NCBI GenBank assembly: GCA_030594905.1
Contig: JAUVEF010000067.1
Location: 1-6,493, forward strand
Reading direction: 5' to 3'
DNA: 6,493 nt
Source of the DNA: Methanosarcinales archaeon
GTDB lineage: Archaea; Halobacteriota; Methanosarcinia; Methanosarcinales; Methanogasteraceae
Shown here: positions 1-6,281 of the stretch, in pieces
How positions within the stretch are numbered: position 1 is the first letter of the stretch
Layout of the letters: each line of letters starts with the position of its first letter
Translations under genes and position numbers: made by a program
The notes under the pieces: generated by a model
The model's input: the letters and a program-made list of their open reading frames with translations, nothing else
What the model was told of the DNA's origin: nothing
Database searches by the model: none

Positions 1-1
1 G

Positions 2-946
2 TTGGAGCAAAACTCCTTTTTAGGGTCTATTTCGGATTTGCTGTTTACCATAGTTGATATATATGCACGCTACTTATATATCAACTTTGTGGTAGGACAG
101 TACCGAGAATTCAATACTGTGCCTGCAGCATTCGATCGAGAGTTTGAACGTGTAAGATCCAATATCGAAATTGTTACTGAAAAACTTCGAGGAATTAGAA
201 TACGAAGGAAGGCATTGGAGAGGTCATCGGATGAAGCAAAGCGGTATCAATATGATTCACTTAAGGTATCGCGGTTTATTGGGAATATAGAACAATCTCT
301 TCAAACATACACTCGAATTGGCAAGGATCGTAAGCTGGATATCGAAGTTCGAGAACTCAAAGATCGGGTGGATGAATTGAAGAAAGAGATATCTGAAGGA
401 CAGGTCAATAACAGGGTTAAACGAGCTTTAGCTGCGGTTTGCCTGAATGCTGGAAAACTTCTGCCGTATTTAGATTCAGAACGTCCAAACGACCCAATTT
501 CGCTTTCCATCACTGATTTAATGATCAAGGTCAAAGGGGTCGATCGAGAAGACTATCTTTGGGAAATTGGGAGCGGTTCAAATTGGCTCTCGTACCACAT
601 AGCTGTTTCATTAGGATTACATCAGTTCTTTTTAGAATTGGAACAAAACCCGGTTCCCACTTTTATTGTCTATGATCAACCCAGTCAGGTTTATTTCCCA
701 AAAAAACTTGCAATTCGAGAAGACGACACTGAATTAGATCCTGAATTGATAGATGAAGACATAGAAGCTGTGCGAAAAGTCTTTAAAGTGTTGTCATCTG
801 TTGTAGAGAATAGTAATGGCAGACTTCAGATTATTGTGCTTGACCATGCTTCAGAAAGCGCGTGGGGTGACATCCAAAATGTGAATTTGGTAGAAGAGTG
901 GCGAGATGGTCGTACGTTAGTTCCTATGGACTGGTTGAAAGGATAA
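2..946 (+). CDS. DUF3732-type ABC/SMC-like ATPase, C-terminal part (ABC-3C conflict system ATPase)
   Basis: The visible 314 residues read as the C-terminal half of a DUF3732 protein, an ABC-class ATPase family that serves as the ATPase of three-component ABC (ABC-3C) conflict systems. Residues about 45-135 are charged and heptad-like, consistent with the end of an SMC/Rad50-style coiled coil. Residues 190-199 (GSGSNWLSYH) match the ABC signature region. Residues 221-229 (FIVYDQPSQ) form Walker B, with Gln where the catalytic Glu of most ABC ATPases sits. Residues 279-283 (VLDHA) supply the switch-histidine loop. The Walker A lobe is absent, so the gene almost certainly begins upstream of the window; the TTG at base 2 is probably an internal Leu codon rather than a start. 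The normal stop is at 944-946. The DNA is AT-richer than the other genes, which suggests transfer. A middle component and an effector would be expected upstream. Its partners and target cannot be seen here. Confidence 0.82.
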   Translation: MEQNSFLGSISDLLFTIVDIYARYLYINFVVGQYREFNTVPAAFDREFERVRSNIEIVTEKLRGIRIRRKALERSSDEAKRYQYDSLKVSRFIGNIEQSLQTYTRIGKDRKLDIEVRELKDRVDELKKEISEGQVNNRVKRALAAVCLNAGKLLPYLDSERPNDPISLSITDLMIKVKGVDREDYLWEIGSGSNWLSYHIAVSLGLHQFFLELEQNPVPTFIVYDQPSQVYFPKKLAIREDDTELDPELIDEDIEAVRKVFKVLSSVVENSNGRLQIIVLDHASESAWGDIQNVNLVEEWRDGRTLVPMDWLKG

Positions 947-1048
947 CTCCAGCACCACAGTTTTGGCAATGCCAACACCACAATAAGTACTTCACACCAC
1001 AAACAAAATTCTTGTAACACCCATACAAAACAGTGAATAGCCAAGATT

Positions 1049-1633
1049 TTAGTTAACGCTCTGCGCAATCGGAAGAATGTGCTCTGGGATCGTTGCGGTT
1101 TCGTACACTCGATATTCCCGCTGTACCCGGTTGCCCCGCCGCTCAAGAACGCCCCGGGCACACATCCTGGCAAGGTATGTTGAGACCGTGCTCTGGTTGA
1201 TTGAGTCATAGACGCGCTCGTAATGGTTCTTTATGTCGGTGGATGTAAACCACACCTGTGGATACTCATACTTCAAGAAGAGTTCGAGGCGCTCACGGAC
1301 AGATAACGACTCCGGAAGCGGTGCATCCGGTATCAAGCTTGTCACTGCTGCCCTTGACTCTGCAGGGGGGTTTTTGGTCCCGGTTGATAAGTTCTCGACG
1401 AATCGGATGATGACTTCCGCCCAATTGGCGGCTTCCGATTCCATGATGATGTCTTCGCCATCATCTGTCGTGAGTATTAACCGGGACCTTGCGTGGGGTG
1501 AGTCCCCGGACTCTTGGGCGGGTGCCGGGACCGAATTGATAAAACTGATCAACACGTCCTTCCAGCCAGCTCCACCTGACCGGATTGTGTGCCGACAGTC
1601 GTTGTCGGTCGTGATGTCGAGCCGGGATCTCAT
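1049..1633 (-). CDS. Winged-helix DNA-binding protein with a duplicated N-terminal module
   Basis: The 194-residue product has two parts. Residues 2-35 and 49-82 are two copies of the same module, each beginning RSRL, carrying TTD, then a conserved Trp (W24, W71) and a hydrophobic helix ending in a Phe-containing segment (F31, F78). The predicted pattern is beta-beta-alpha. A Pro/Ala-rich linker (about 84-108) leads to a winged helix at about 113-177: helix 113-122, a second helix opening at FTSTDI (129-134), a likely recognition helix at 146-159 (NQSTVSTYLARMCA) and a basic wing ending at YRVYE. It is therefore probably a transcription regulator, with the duplicated modules as a sensing or dimerisation part. 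I do not recognise the family. ATG at 1633 is favoured by GAGG about 7 nt upstream on the minus strand. The gene converges with the DUF3732 ATPase, leaving about 100 bp between stops. Base composition resembles the core genes, not the ATPase. Confidence 0.78.
   Translation of the reverse strand: MRSRLDITTDNDCRHTIRSGGAGWKDVLISFINSVPAPAQESGDSPHARSRLILTTDDGEDIIMESEAANWAEVIIRFVENLSTGTKNPPAESRAAVTSLIPDAPLPESLSVRERLELFLKYEYPQVWFTSTDIKNHYERVYDSINQSTVSTYLARMCARGVLERRGNRVQREYRVYETATIPEHILPIAQSVN
1388..1630 (-). repeat. Intragenic tandem duplication (two 34-codon modules)
   Basis: The codons for residues 2-35 (1529-1630) and 49-82 (1388-1489) encode copies that align without gaps at an offset of 47 residues. 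I count about 14 identities in 34 positions, including RSRL, TTD, Ser19/66, Ala22/69, Trp24/71, Val27/74, Ile29/76 and Phe31/78. The nucleotide sequences have diverged well beyond the protein pattern, so the duplication is old and under protein-level constraint. The linker between copies is Pro/Ala/Ser-rich. Confidence 0.7.
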
Positions 1634-1683
1634 ATCTTTTCCTCAAATGATGTTCACCGTCCATCCCCTCAGATGCCTGGTGC

Positions 1684-1691
1684 TGTATAAA
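1684..1691 (-). promoter_or_regulatory. Candidate proximal TATA box for the winged-helix gene
   Basis: The minus strand reads TTTATACA here. Transcription starting about 25 nt further on, near 1662, would give a leader of roughly 30 nt that contains the GAGG ribosome-binding site before ATG 1633. The spacing is good but the box is a weaker TATA match than the distal one at 1760-1767. Confidence 0.35.
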
Positions 1692-1759
1692 CTGCGATCC
1701 ACCATGCTGTTGTGCATGTGTTGTGCGGATCGTCATATATGTAACTGTGTAATACCCGA

Positions 1760-1767
1760 TATATAAA
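1760..1767 (-). promoter_or_regulatory. Candidate distal TATA box for the winged-helix gene
   Basis: The minus strand reads TTTATATA, a near-ideal archaeal TATA box, preceded by AAAACC, which could act as a BRE. The expected transcription start is near 1738, giving a leader of about 105 nt before ATG 1633. The box also reads TATATAAA on the + strand, but no + strand gene follows. Which of the two boxes is used cannot be decided from sequence. Confidence 0.4.
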
Positions 1768-1899
1768 GGTTTTGTAGAGATTCATGGCATAACCACAATT
1801 TATTCTGGATAGGTACAGTGATATGCTTTGTTCCCATCCGAAACTCGGTCAATGATCCGGTTTACTGGTTTGTTAATCTTTCACATTAGACACATTTCG

Positions 1900-2002
1900 A
1901 CAGCTGCTGTGAACAGTTATGTAAGCCCTCCTACAGGAGGTCAGGTGGAATACCTGATATATAGTTTATTTTAGCTAAACATAGTGTTAACCCGGTTAAA
2001 CA
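1900..2002. repeat. Cluster of five palindromes
   Basis: Five inverted repeats lie within about 100 bp: ACAGC-T-GCTGT at 1900-1910; CCTCCT-AC-AGGAGG at 1927-1940; TCAGGT-ggaat-ACCTGA at 1941-1957, directly abutting the previous one; GTTTA...TAAAC at 1964-1980, which contains the perfect 10-bp palindrome TTTAGCTAAA at 1970-1979; and TGTTAACC-C-GGTTAAACA with one bulged A at 1985-2002. They could be operators, a structured RNA, or the remains of a small mobile element end. The sequence alone does not distinguish these. Confidence 0.55.
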
Positions 2003-2158
2003 TGGAACAATTAACTCTCATTAGTTCACTCAAAGATGTACACGTTGTTCAAAAAACACACTTGTAAACAAGATCATCTAAAAATTTGGAGTCAGTGCAG
2101 TCCAGATGAACATGGCTCTTCCAAGCTCCAGCCCCCACACCTCACAGGAAATTCCACC

Positions 2159-2193
2159 AAAAGCCATTCCCACGTTGGAGGATGGAATGGGCT
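2159..2193 (-). terminator. Probable purA transcription terminator hairpin
   Basis: On the minus strand, 27 nt past the purA stop, AGCCCATTCC (2193-2184) pairs with GGAATGGCT (2170-2162) across a 13-nt loop, with one bulged C. A run of four T (2162-2159) follows at the base of the stem. The placement and the T-run fit a terminator. Further T-tracts at 2084-2080 and 2056-2051 may add to termination, as archaeal RNA polymerase stops mainly at oligo-T. Confidence 0.45.
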
Positions 2194-2219
2194 GATGGCG
2201 GACGGTTGTACTTACGCTT

Positions 2220-3485
2220 TTAGCGAACGATTATCTGGTTACGTTTCGGACCATTTGAGACCATTTTAACATCGACTTTGAGGATCTCCTCCATCTTACG
2301 CACGTAATCCTGTGCAGCATTCGGCAGATCTGAGAATACCCCCACAACTGAAATATCCTGATCCCATCTTTCCACCTCTTCATACACAGGGATGCAGCGC
2401 TCGAGATCGGACGAAAGCTCAGGTGGATAGTCTATGCGCTCGTTGTCCAGTTCATATCCGGTACATATCCTGATCGGATCAAGTCCGGTCAGAACATCCA
2501 GCTTTGTCAGTGCGATGCTCGTGTAAGCGTTGAGGTACACCGCTTTTCGTGCAAGCGGGGCATCAAACCAGCCGCACCGCCTGGGTCGCCCTGTGGTGGT
2601 GCCAAATTCACCGCCCGCATCCCTGAGCCGGTCTCCGATCTCGCCTGCCTGTTCGGTCGGCAGCGGACCCTCACCAACCCGTGTGATGTATGCCTTGACC
2701 ACGCCAACCACCTGATCCACCATCGTCGGACCGATGCCAAGGTAGGTGCATGCACCACCCGCGGTAGTGCTTGACGATGTCACATACTTCTGGGTGCCGT
2801 GGATGATATCGAGATGCGCACCCTGCGCACCCTCTGCAAGCACGTTCCCGCCAGAATCGAGCGCACGGTTCAGTTCATAAGAGACATCAGTGACATATGG
2901 CTTGAGCGTGGCGCCGTATTTGGTATAATCCGGAATTCCTGCACGCACCACGTCGGGATCGCCTCCGAGATCGACGATTGCGCGCTCCCTCTGCGGCGCA
3001 AGTTCGTCCATGATCTCTGAAAACGCGTTTTTGTCGGCGAGATCTGCCAGCCGCACCTCATCTCTTGATATTTTGTCGATATACGCAAATCCAATGCCGC
3101 GGGCGGTTGTCCCGATCTTCTTCTCTCGTTTTTGTTCCCGGAGCTTGTCCATCTCTATGTGGTATGGCATGATGATGCTCGTCTTTGCATCAATCCCGAG
3201 TTTTTCGGGTGTTATTTTTATGCCCATGTCCGCAAGCATCTTGATCTCGCCGATAAGAACTTCCGGATCGACAACCACGCCCGGACCAATCAGGAGGCGG
3301 GCGCCTGTCAGGACGCCTGACGGGAGTAGATGGAGTTTGTAAGTGTCATCTCCGACGATTACAGTATGTCCTGCGTTATTTCCGCCCTGAAACCTAACAA
3401 CAGTGTCATAATCACTGCTCAATACATCTATGATCTTTCCTTTGCCCTCATCTCCAAACTGGGCACCTGTGAGGATGGTGAACAT
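2220..3485 (-). CDS. purA: Adenylosuccinate synthetase
   Basis: PurA is a cytosolic enzyme that joins IMP and aspartate using GTP to make adenylosuccinate, the first committed step from IMP to AMP. The 421-residue product is full length for the family. Visible hallmarks are GDEGKGK at 11-17 with the catalytic Asp12, His40 in NNAGHTV, the IMP-contacting GTTARGIG at 125-132, EGAQGAHLDIIHGT at 218-231, TSSSTTAGG at 236-244, GRPRRCGWFD at 299-308, the guanine-recognition TKLD at 327-330 and NGPKR at 411-415. The open frame runs 107 codons further upstream, but family alignment places the start at MFTILTGAQFGDEG, so ATG 3485 is chosen. There is no clear Shine-Dalgarno, and a TATA box 26 nt upstream suggests a leaderless mRNA. 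The gene is divergent from the metallo-hydrolase. No other purine gene is adjacent. Confidence 0.97.
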   Translation of the reverse strand: MFTILTGAQFGDEGKGKIIDVLSSDYDTVVRFQGGNNAGHTVIVGDDTYKLHLLPSGVLTGARLLIGPGVVVDPEVLIGEIKMLADMGIKITPEKLGIDAKTSIIMPYHIEMDKLREQKREKKIGTTARGIGFAYIDKISRDEVRLADLADKNAFSEIMDELAPQRERAIVDLGGDPDVVRAGIPDYTKYGATLKPYVTDVSYELNRALDSGGNVLAEGAQGAHLDIIHGTQKYVTSSSTTAGGACTYLGIGPTMVDQVVGVVKAYITRVGEGPLPTEQAGEIGDRLRDAGGEFGTTTGRPRRCGWFDAPLARKAVYLNAYTSIALTKLDVLTGLDPIRICTGYELDNERIDYPPELSSDLERCIPVYEEVERWDQDISVVGVFSDLPNAAQDYVRKMEEILKVDVKMVSNGPKRNQIIVR

Positions 3486-3506
3486 ATCTCTGAATCTGTG
3501 TGTGGT

Positions 3507-3514
3507 GTTATAAT
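3507..3514 (-). promoter_or_regulatory. purA TATA box, leaderless geometry
   Basis: The minus strand reads ATTATAAC, preceded by the purine-rich GAAAAGG, a plausible BRE. The box centre is about 26 nt from ATG 3485, so transcription would start at or within a base or two of the start codon. This agrees with the absence of a ribosome-binding site and supports the chosen purA start over the longer open frame. Confidence 0.55.
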
Positions 3515-3567
3515 CCTTTTCAGGGGCGGTTAAGATTAAGCCGCCTGCCCGTAAGTAGTCACCAACC

Positions 3568-4341
3568 ATGCCCATCAGGATAACATTGCTCGGAACCGGT
3601 GTTGCCATCCCGCAGCCACACCGGGTGCAGTCAGGCGTGCTCGTTGAGCTTGGCGATCTGACATCCCCTGAATTTTCAGTATTGTTCGACTGCGGAAGTG
3701 GTGTTCTCCCGCGCCTTACCGGCTTCACCAACTGCACCGCGATCAAACATGTATTCCTCACACACCTGCACCTTGACCACGTCGCGGACGTAATGAGCCT
3801 GATCAAAGCGAAATGGCTCTGCGAAAGCTACGATCTTGCGATATACGGACCTTCCGGAACCGATGAGTGGCTTGCAAGGGTTTTTGATGCGTATCCCTAC
3901 ATGAAAAACCGGGTGCGGATCAATGTCACAGAACTGGCGGATAATGATCGTGTTTCGATCGGAAAGTTCGAGATCGTCTGCGCAGAGACTATACATGCGC
4001 TGCCGTCGCTTGGCTACGGTATCGCCGATGAGCGCGGGCAGGTGCGGGCGGTGTACACCGGAGACACCGAGCCGTGCGAAAGCATCAAGAGGCTATGCGA
4101 TGGCGCAGATATCCTGATTCACGAGTGCTCTTTTCCGGATTTTGTACCTGACGTGACCAATCACACAACACCGCAGGCGTTTGGCGAGATGTTTGGGTCA
4201 GTATCGGTGGGCAGGATCATTCTCACGCACCTCTACCCGCACACAATGGGATTTGAGGACGAGATGGTGGAAATCGTGCGTAATTACTGTAGTGGCTGCG
4301 ATGTTGCGATTGGCAGGGATATGGAGACTGTCACGCTTTAG
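3568..4341 (+). CDS. Metallo-beta-lactamase-fold hydrolase, RNase Z-like (COG1234 type)
   Basis: The 257-residue product is a complete metallo-beta-lactamase fold. It opens with ITLLGTGVAIP (5-15), as RNase Z and its relatives do, followed by FDCGSG (40-45). Metal ligands are readable: HLHLDH at 66-71, His143 in ETIHALPSLGYG, Asp166 in YTGDTEP, and His221 in ILTHLYPH; His199 in NHTTPQAFGE is a further conserved-looking His. LIHECSF (183-189) is typical of the RNase Z-like branch. Two zinc ions are expected. It is shorter than bacterial-type RNase Z (about 300 residues), shows no tRNA-binding exosite arm after the HxHxDH motif, and has LDH where RNase Z usually has GDH. A general phosphodiesterase or hydrolase is therefore safer than tRNase Z. 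ATG 3568 has no clear ribosome-binding site and may be leaderless. It is divergent from purA, sharing an 82-bp promoter region, and ends 96 bp before the lamin-tail gene. Confidence 0.88.
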   Translation: MPIRITLLGTGVAIPQPHRVQSGVLVELGDLTSPEFSVLFDCGSGVLPRLTGFTNCTAIKHVFLTHLHLDHVADVMSLIKAKWLCESYDLAIYGPSGTDEWLARVFDAYPYMKNRVRINVTELADNDRVSIGKFEIVCAETIHALPSLGYGIADERGQVRAVYTGDTEPCESIKRLCDGADILIHECSFPDFVPDVTNHTTPQAFGEMFGSVSVGRIILTHLYPHTMGFEDEMVEIVRNYCSGCDVAIGRDMETVTL

Positions 4342-4406
4342 AATACCATGGTTACTTAATCTGGCAAATACACATAAATAATTCAAATACTTCGCTTTTC
4401 CGTAAC

Positions 4407-4413
4407 CTATAAG
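4407..4413 (+). promoter_or_regulatory. Candidate TATA box for the lamin-tail protein gene
   Basis: CTATAAG is centred 28 nt before ATG 4438, again close to leaderless spacing, and the start has no Shine-Dalgarno. A second AT-rich box (CATAAATA, near 4372-4379) lies further upstream and would give a leader of about 35-40 nt. The promoter implies that this gene is transcribed separately from the hydrolase. Confidence 0.35.
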
Positions 4414-4437
4414 TGATAGATACCTGACCAATATGCC

Positions 4438-6213
4438 ATGGTTGCACGCAACATGCGAAGAATCGGCATCGTGATCGGCTCAGTGATAATAATAGCAATC
4501 GTGATTATTGCGCTTGCAAACCATCCCAATCATGAATCTGATACAGAGATCAACTCCTACCGCTTTTATGGGAATCTGAGCATAAACGGGGATCACGCGC
4601 CCCGGCACACCACGATCATCGCAAAGATCGGAAACCGGACGTGCGGGGCTACAGACCTAATATCGCCAGGAACGTATGATCTCGAGGTGTTTGCACGTTC
4701 CGGCACCGAAAAATACGTCTCGTTCTGGATAAAAACATCTTCAATGAACTCTGCGGTGAATGCAGCTCAGAAACGTACGCTGCCACATACTAAAAAGTGT
4801 TTACTTGATCTTACGGTTGAAATCAGTGAATCGGACCTCACCCGCGCGGTTTTGCACACGATGGCGCCAGAATCTATCGCAAGAACTGATGCGGGAATCG
4901 ATCCCGCGCCCGCCCCCACGTCCGCCCAGTCCCCTACCCTGTCCCCAACACCGCAGACCCTGTATCAGCACGACCCGATGTTGTGGGACATTGTGATCAA
5001 CGAAGCGATGTGGGATGGGGATGAGTACATCGAACTCTACAATACGCTCGATCGCACCATCTGCATCGAAAACTGGACGATTACAAAGGGATCTGGTGCG
5101 GTAAACGACAGTATAGCGGTGACCATCAAGCATGGCGCAATCATACCGTCGCACGGCTACTACCTGATCGCAAGTAAGGGTGCTGTGACCTGTAAACCGG
5201 ACCAGATCACAAATCTTACACTTAAAAACAGTGGCGAGGTATTGCAGCTCTTCAATGGCTTTCCCATATTATCAAAGAGGATCGATGTTGTGAACCGTGA
5301 TGGAAACTGGTTTGCCGGGAAGAACGATGATGTTGGGCAGTCCATGGAAAGAATTTCTCTGGAAAACGGTGCAAACCCCGATAACTGGTACACCTCGCTT
5401 GGATATATCTGCGGGCGTATCGGCACGCCCGGAAAGGAAAATTCGATCCCTGACAGAAACCCTCCTGAAATAACAATTGTCAGTGATCTGATTGGTGCAA
5501 ACGATGATGTTGTCGTCTTTTTCGATGAAAGGATCGATATTTCGACGCTGCGCATATCCGTGATCGGTCCATATCATGGGTGGATCTCCGGGCATATCAT
5601 CGGTGACGACGACATGAAAAGCGCCCTCTTTGACCCGGACAATCCGCTTCAGGCGGGGCAGCACAGCGTCACGGTGACCTGCCGGGATCCGTCTGACAAC
5701 TTTGCAGAATGCGATTTCTTGCTGACAGTTGCAGGCGTAGACATAGGCGCGCCAGGTGATGTGGTCGATGATGTGCCGGAACAGTTTCCTGCGCCGACAC
5801 CAGACCCGACACCCGCCACAGATCCGGTCGTCGCCACAAGAATCGTCGTGAACGAACTGATGCCAAATCCAATCGGGCGTGATCGCGGGAACGAGACTAC
5901 AGAACTGTACAACTACGGCGATGAGTCGGTCGATATTGGCGGCTGGGTTATTAGGAATGAGGATGGTGACGCGCACGAGATTCCGGCGGGAAAGATGATC
6001 GATGCACATGGATATTACCTGACAAAGGAGATACAGCTCGATAACAGTGGCGGGCAGGTGCTTTTGTATCGTGATGGAGAGGAAATTGACCGGAGTATCG
6101 CTTACACGGATTCGACCGAAGGTGAGTCATGGCAGAGGCGGACTGATGGGCTTGATACGGACCGCGATGGTGACTGGACCCGGGCGCGTCCGACGTTCGG
6201 GGTGGCTGGATGA
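4438..6213 (+). CDS. Membrane-anchored surface protein with two lamin-tail domains and an Ig-like domain
   Basis: The 591-residue product has basic N-terminal residues (R4, R7, R8), then a hydrophobic segment at about 9-27 acting as signal anchor; the rest should lie outside the cell. Residues about 40-140 form a beta-rich region I do not recognise. A Pro/Thr/Ser linker (155-174) leads to lamin-tail domain 1 (about 184-335: IVINEAM, EYIELYN, HGYYLIAS, LKNSGEVLQL). An SbsA/Big_5-like Ig domain follows (about 341-432, PPEITIVS to FLLTV), then a second Pro/Thr linker (450-463) and lamin-tail domain 2 (about 467-588: IVVNELMPN, TTELYN, HGYYLTKE, LDNSGGQVLLY). Lamin-tail domains outside animals are mostly found on secreted or surface proteins, where they are thought to act in adhesion or anchoring. 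No nuclease or other enzyme motif is visible, and there is no C-terminal sorting signal. The next gene, 68 bp downstream, is also a secreted protein. The alternative start is Met6. Confidence 0.85.
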   Translation: MVARNMRRIGIVIGSVIIIAIVIIALANHPNHESDTEINSYRFYGNLSINGDHAPRHTTIIAKIGNRTCGATDLISPGTYDLEVFARSGTEKYVSFWIKTSSMNSAVNAAQKRTLPHTKKCLLDLTVEISESDLTRAVLHTMAPESIARTDAGIDPAPAPTSAQSPTLSPTPQTLYQHDPMLWDIVINEAMWDGDEYIELYNTLDRTICIENWTITKGSGAVNDSIAVTIKHGAIIPSHGYYLIASKGAVTCKPDQITNLTLKNSGEVLQLFNGFPILSKRIDVVNRDGNWFAGKNDDVGQSMERISLENGANPDNWYTSLGYICGRIGTPGKENSIPDRNPPEITIVSDLIGANDDVVVFFDERIDISTLRISVIGPYHGWISGHIIGDDDMKSALFDPDNPLQAGQHSVTVTCRDPSDNFAECDFLLTVAGVDIGAPGDVVDDVPEQFPAPTPDPTPATDPVVATRIVVNELMPNPIGRDRGNETTELYNYGDESVDIGGWVIRNEDGDAHEIPAGKMIDAHGYYLTKEIQLDNSGGQVLLYRDGEEIDRSIAYTDSTEGESWQRRTDGLDTDRDGDWTRARPTFGVAG

Positions 6214-6281
6214 ATCAAGCACGAAAGCCTGTGCACAAAGTTTATGGCGGATGAAAGAGCGTTACTCAACAGGTGGTTTCG

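Larger units (their letters stand above)
1634..2219. other. 586-bp stretch without a convincing gene
   Basis: This gap lies between the start of the winged-helix gene and the stop of purA. It holds the two TATA candidates near its left end, a palindrome cluster at 1900-2002, minus-strand T-tracts at 2051-2056 (six T) and 2080-2084 (five T), and a hairpin with a T-run just past purA. Open frames inside it are short, have no ribosome-binding site and match nothing I know. No tRNA or rRNA pattern is visible. The T-tracts downstream of purA could act as archaeal-type oligo-T termination signals. Confidence 0.6.

Noticed and set aside
963..975. TTGGC-aat-GCCAA hairpin between the two convergent genes.
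   Set aside because: It has only five base pairs and no T-run on either side, too weak to call a terminator.
1461..1736. A 91-codon minus-strand frame starting just after the distal TATA box.
   Set aside because: It overlaps the winged-helix gene in another frame, looks like a shadow (His/Arg-rich composition) and matches no family; kept only as a note on the leader.
1736..1837. A 33-codon minus-strand frame (MGTKHITVPIQ...).
   Set aside because: It has no ribosome-binding site or homology that I recognise, and it contains the best TATA box of the region.
2090..2200. Possible C/D-box small RNA (GATGA and CTGA motifs).
   Set aside because: The C box is incomplete and no internal C'/D' pair is visible.
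2036..2269. A 77-codon + strand frame running into the purA 3' end.
   Set aside because: It is antisense to purA at its end, has no ribosome-binding site and contains the purA terminator hairpin.
3486..3806. The purA frame stays open for 107 codons upstream of the family start.
   Set aside because: The extension is low-complexity, runs antisense through the hydrolase start, and matches no PurA; the TATA box and family alignment both place the start at 3485.
5272..6009. A 245-codon minus-strand frame opposite the lamin-tail gene.
   Set aside because: The + strand protein has clear domains and linkers across the same interval; the antisense product is rich in His/Arg/Cys and matches nothing.
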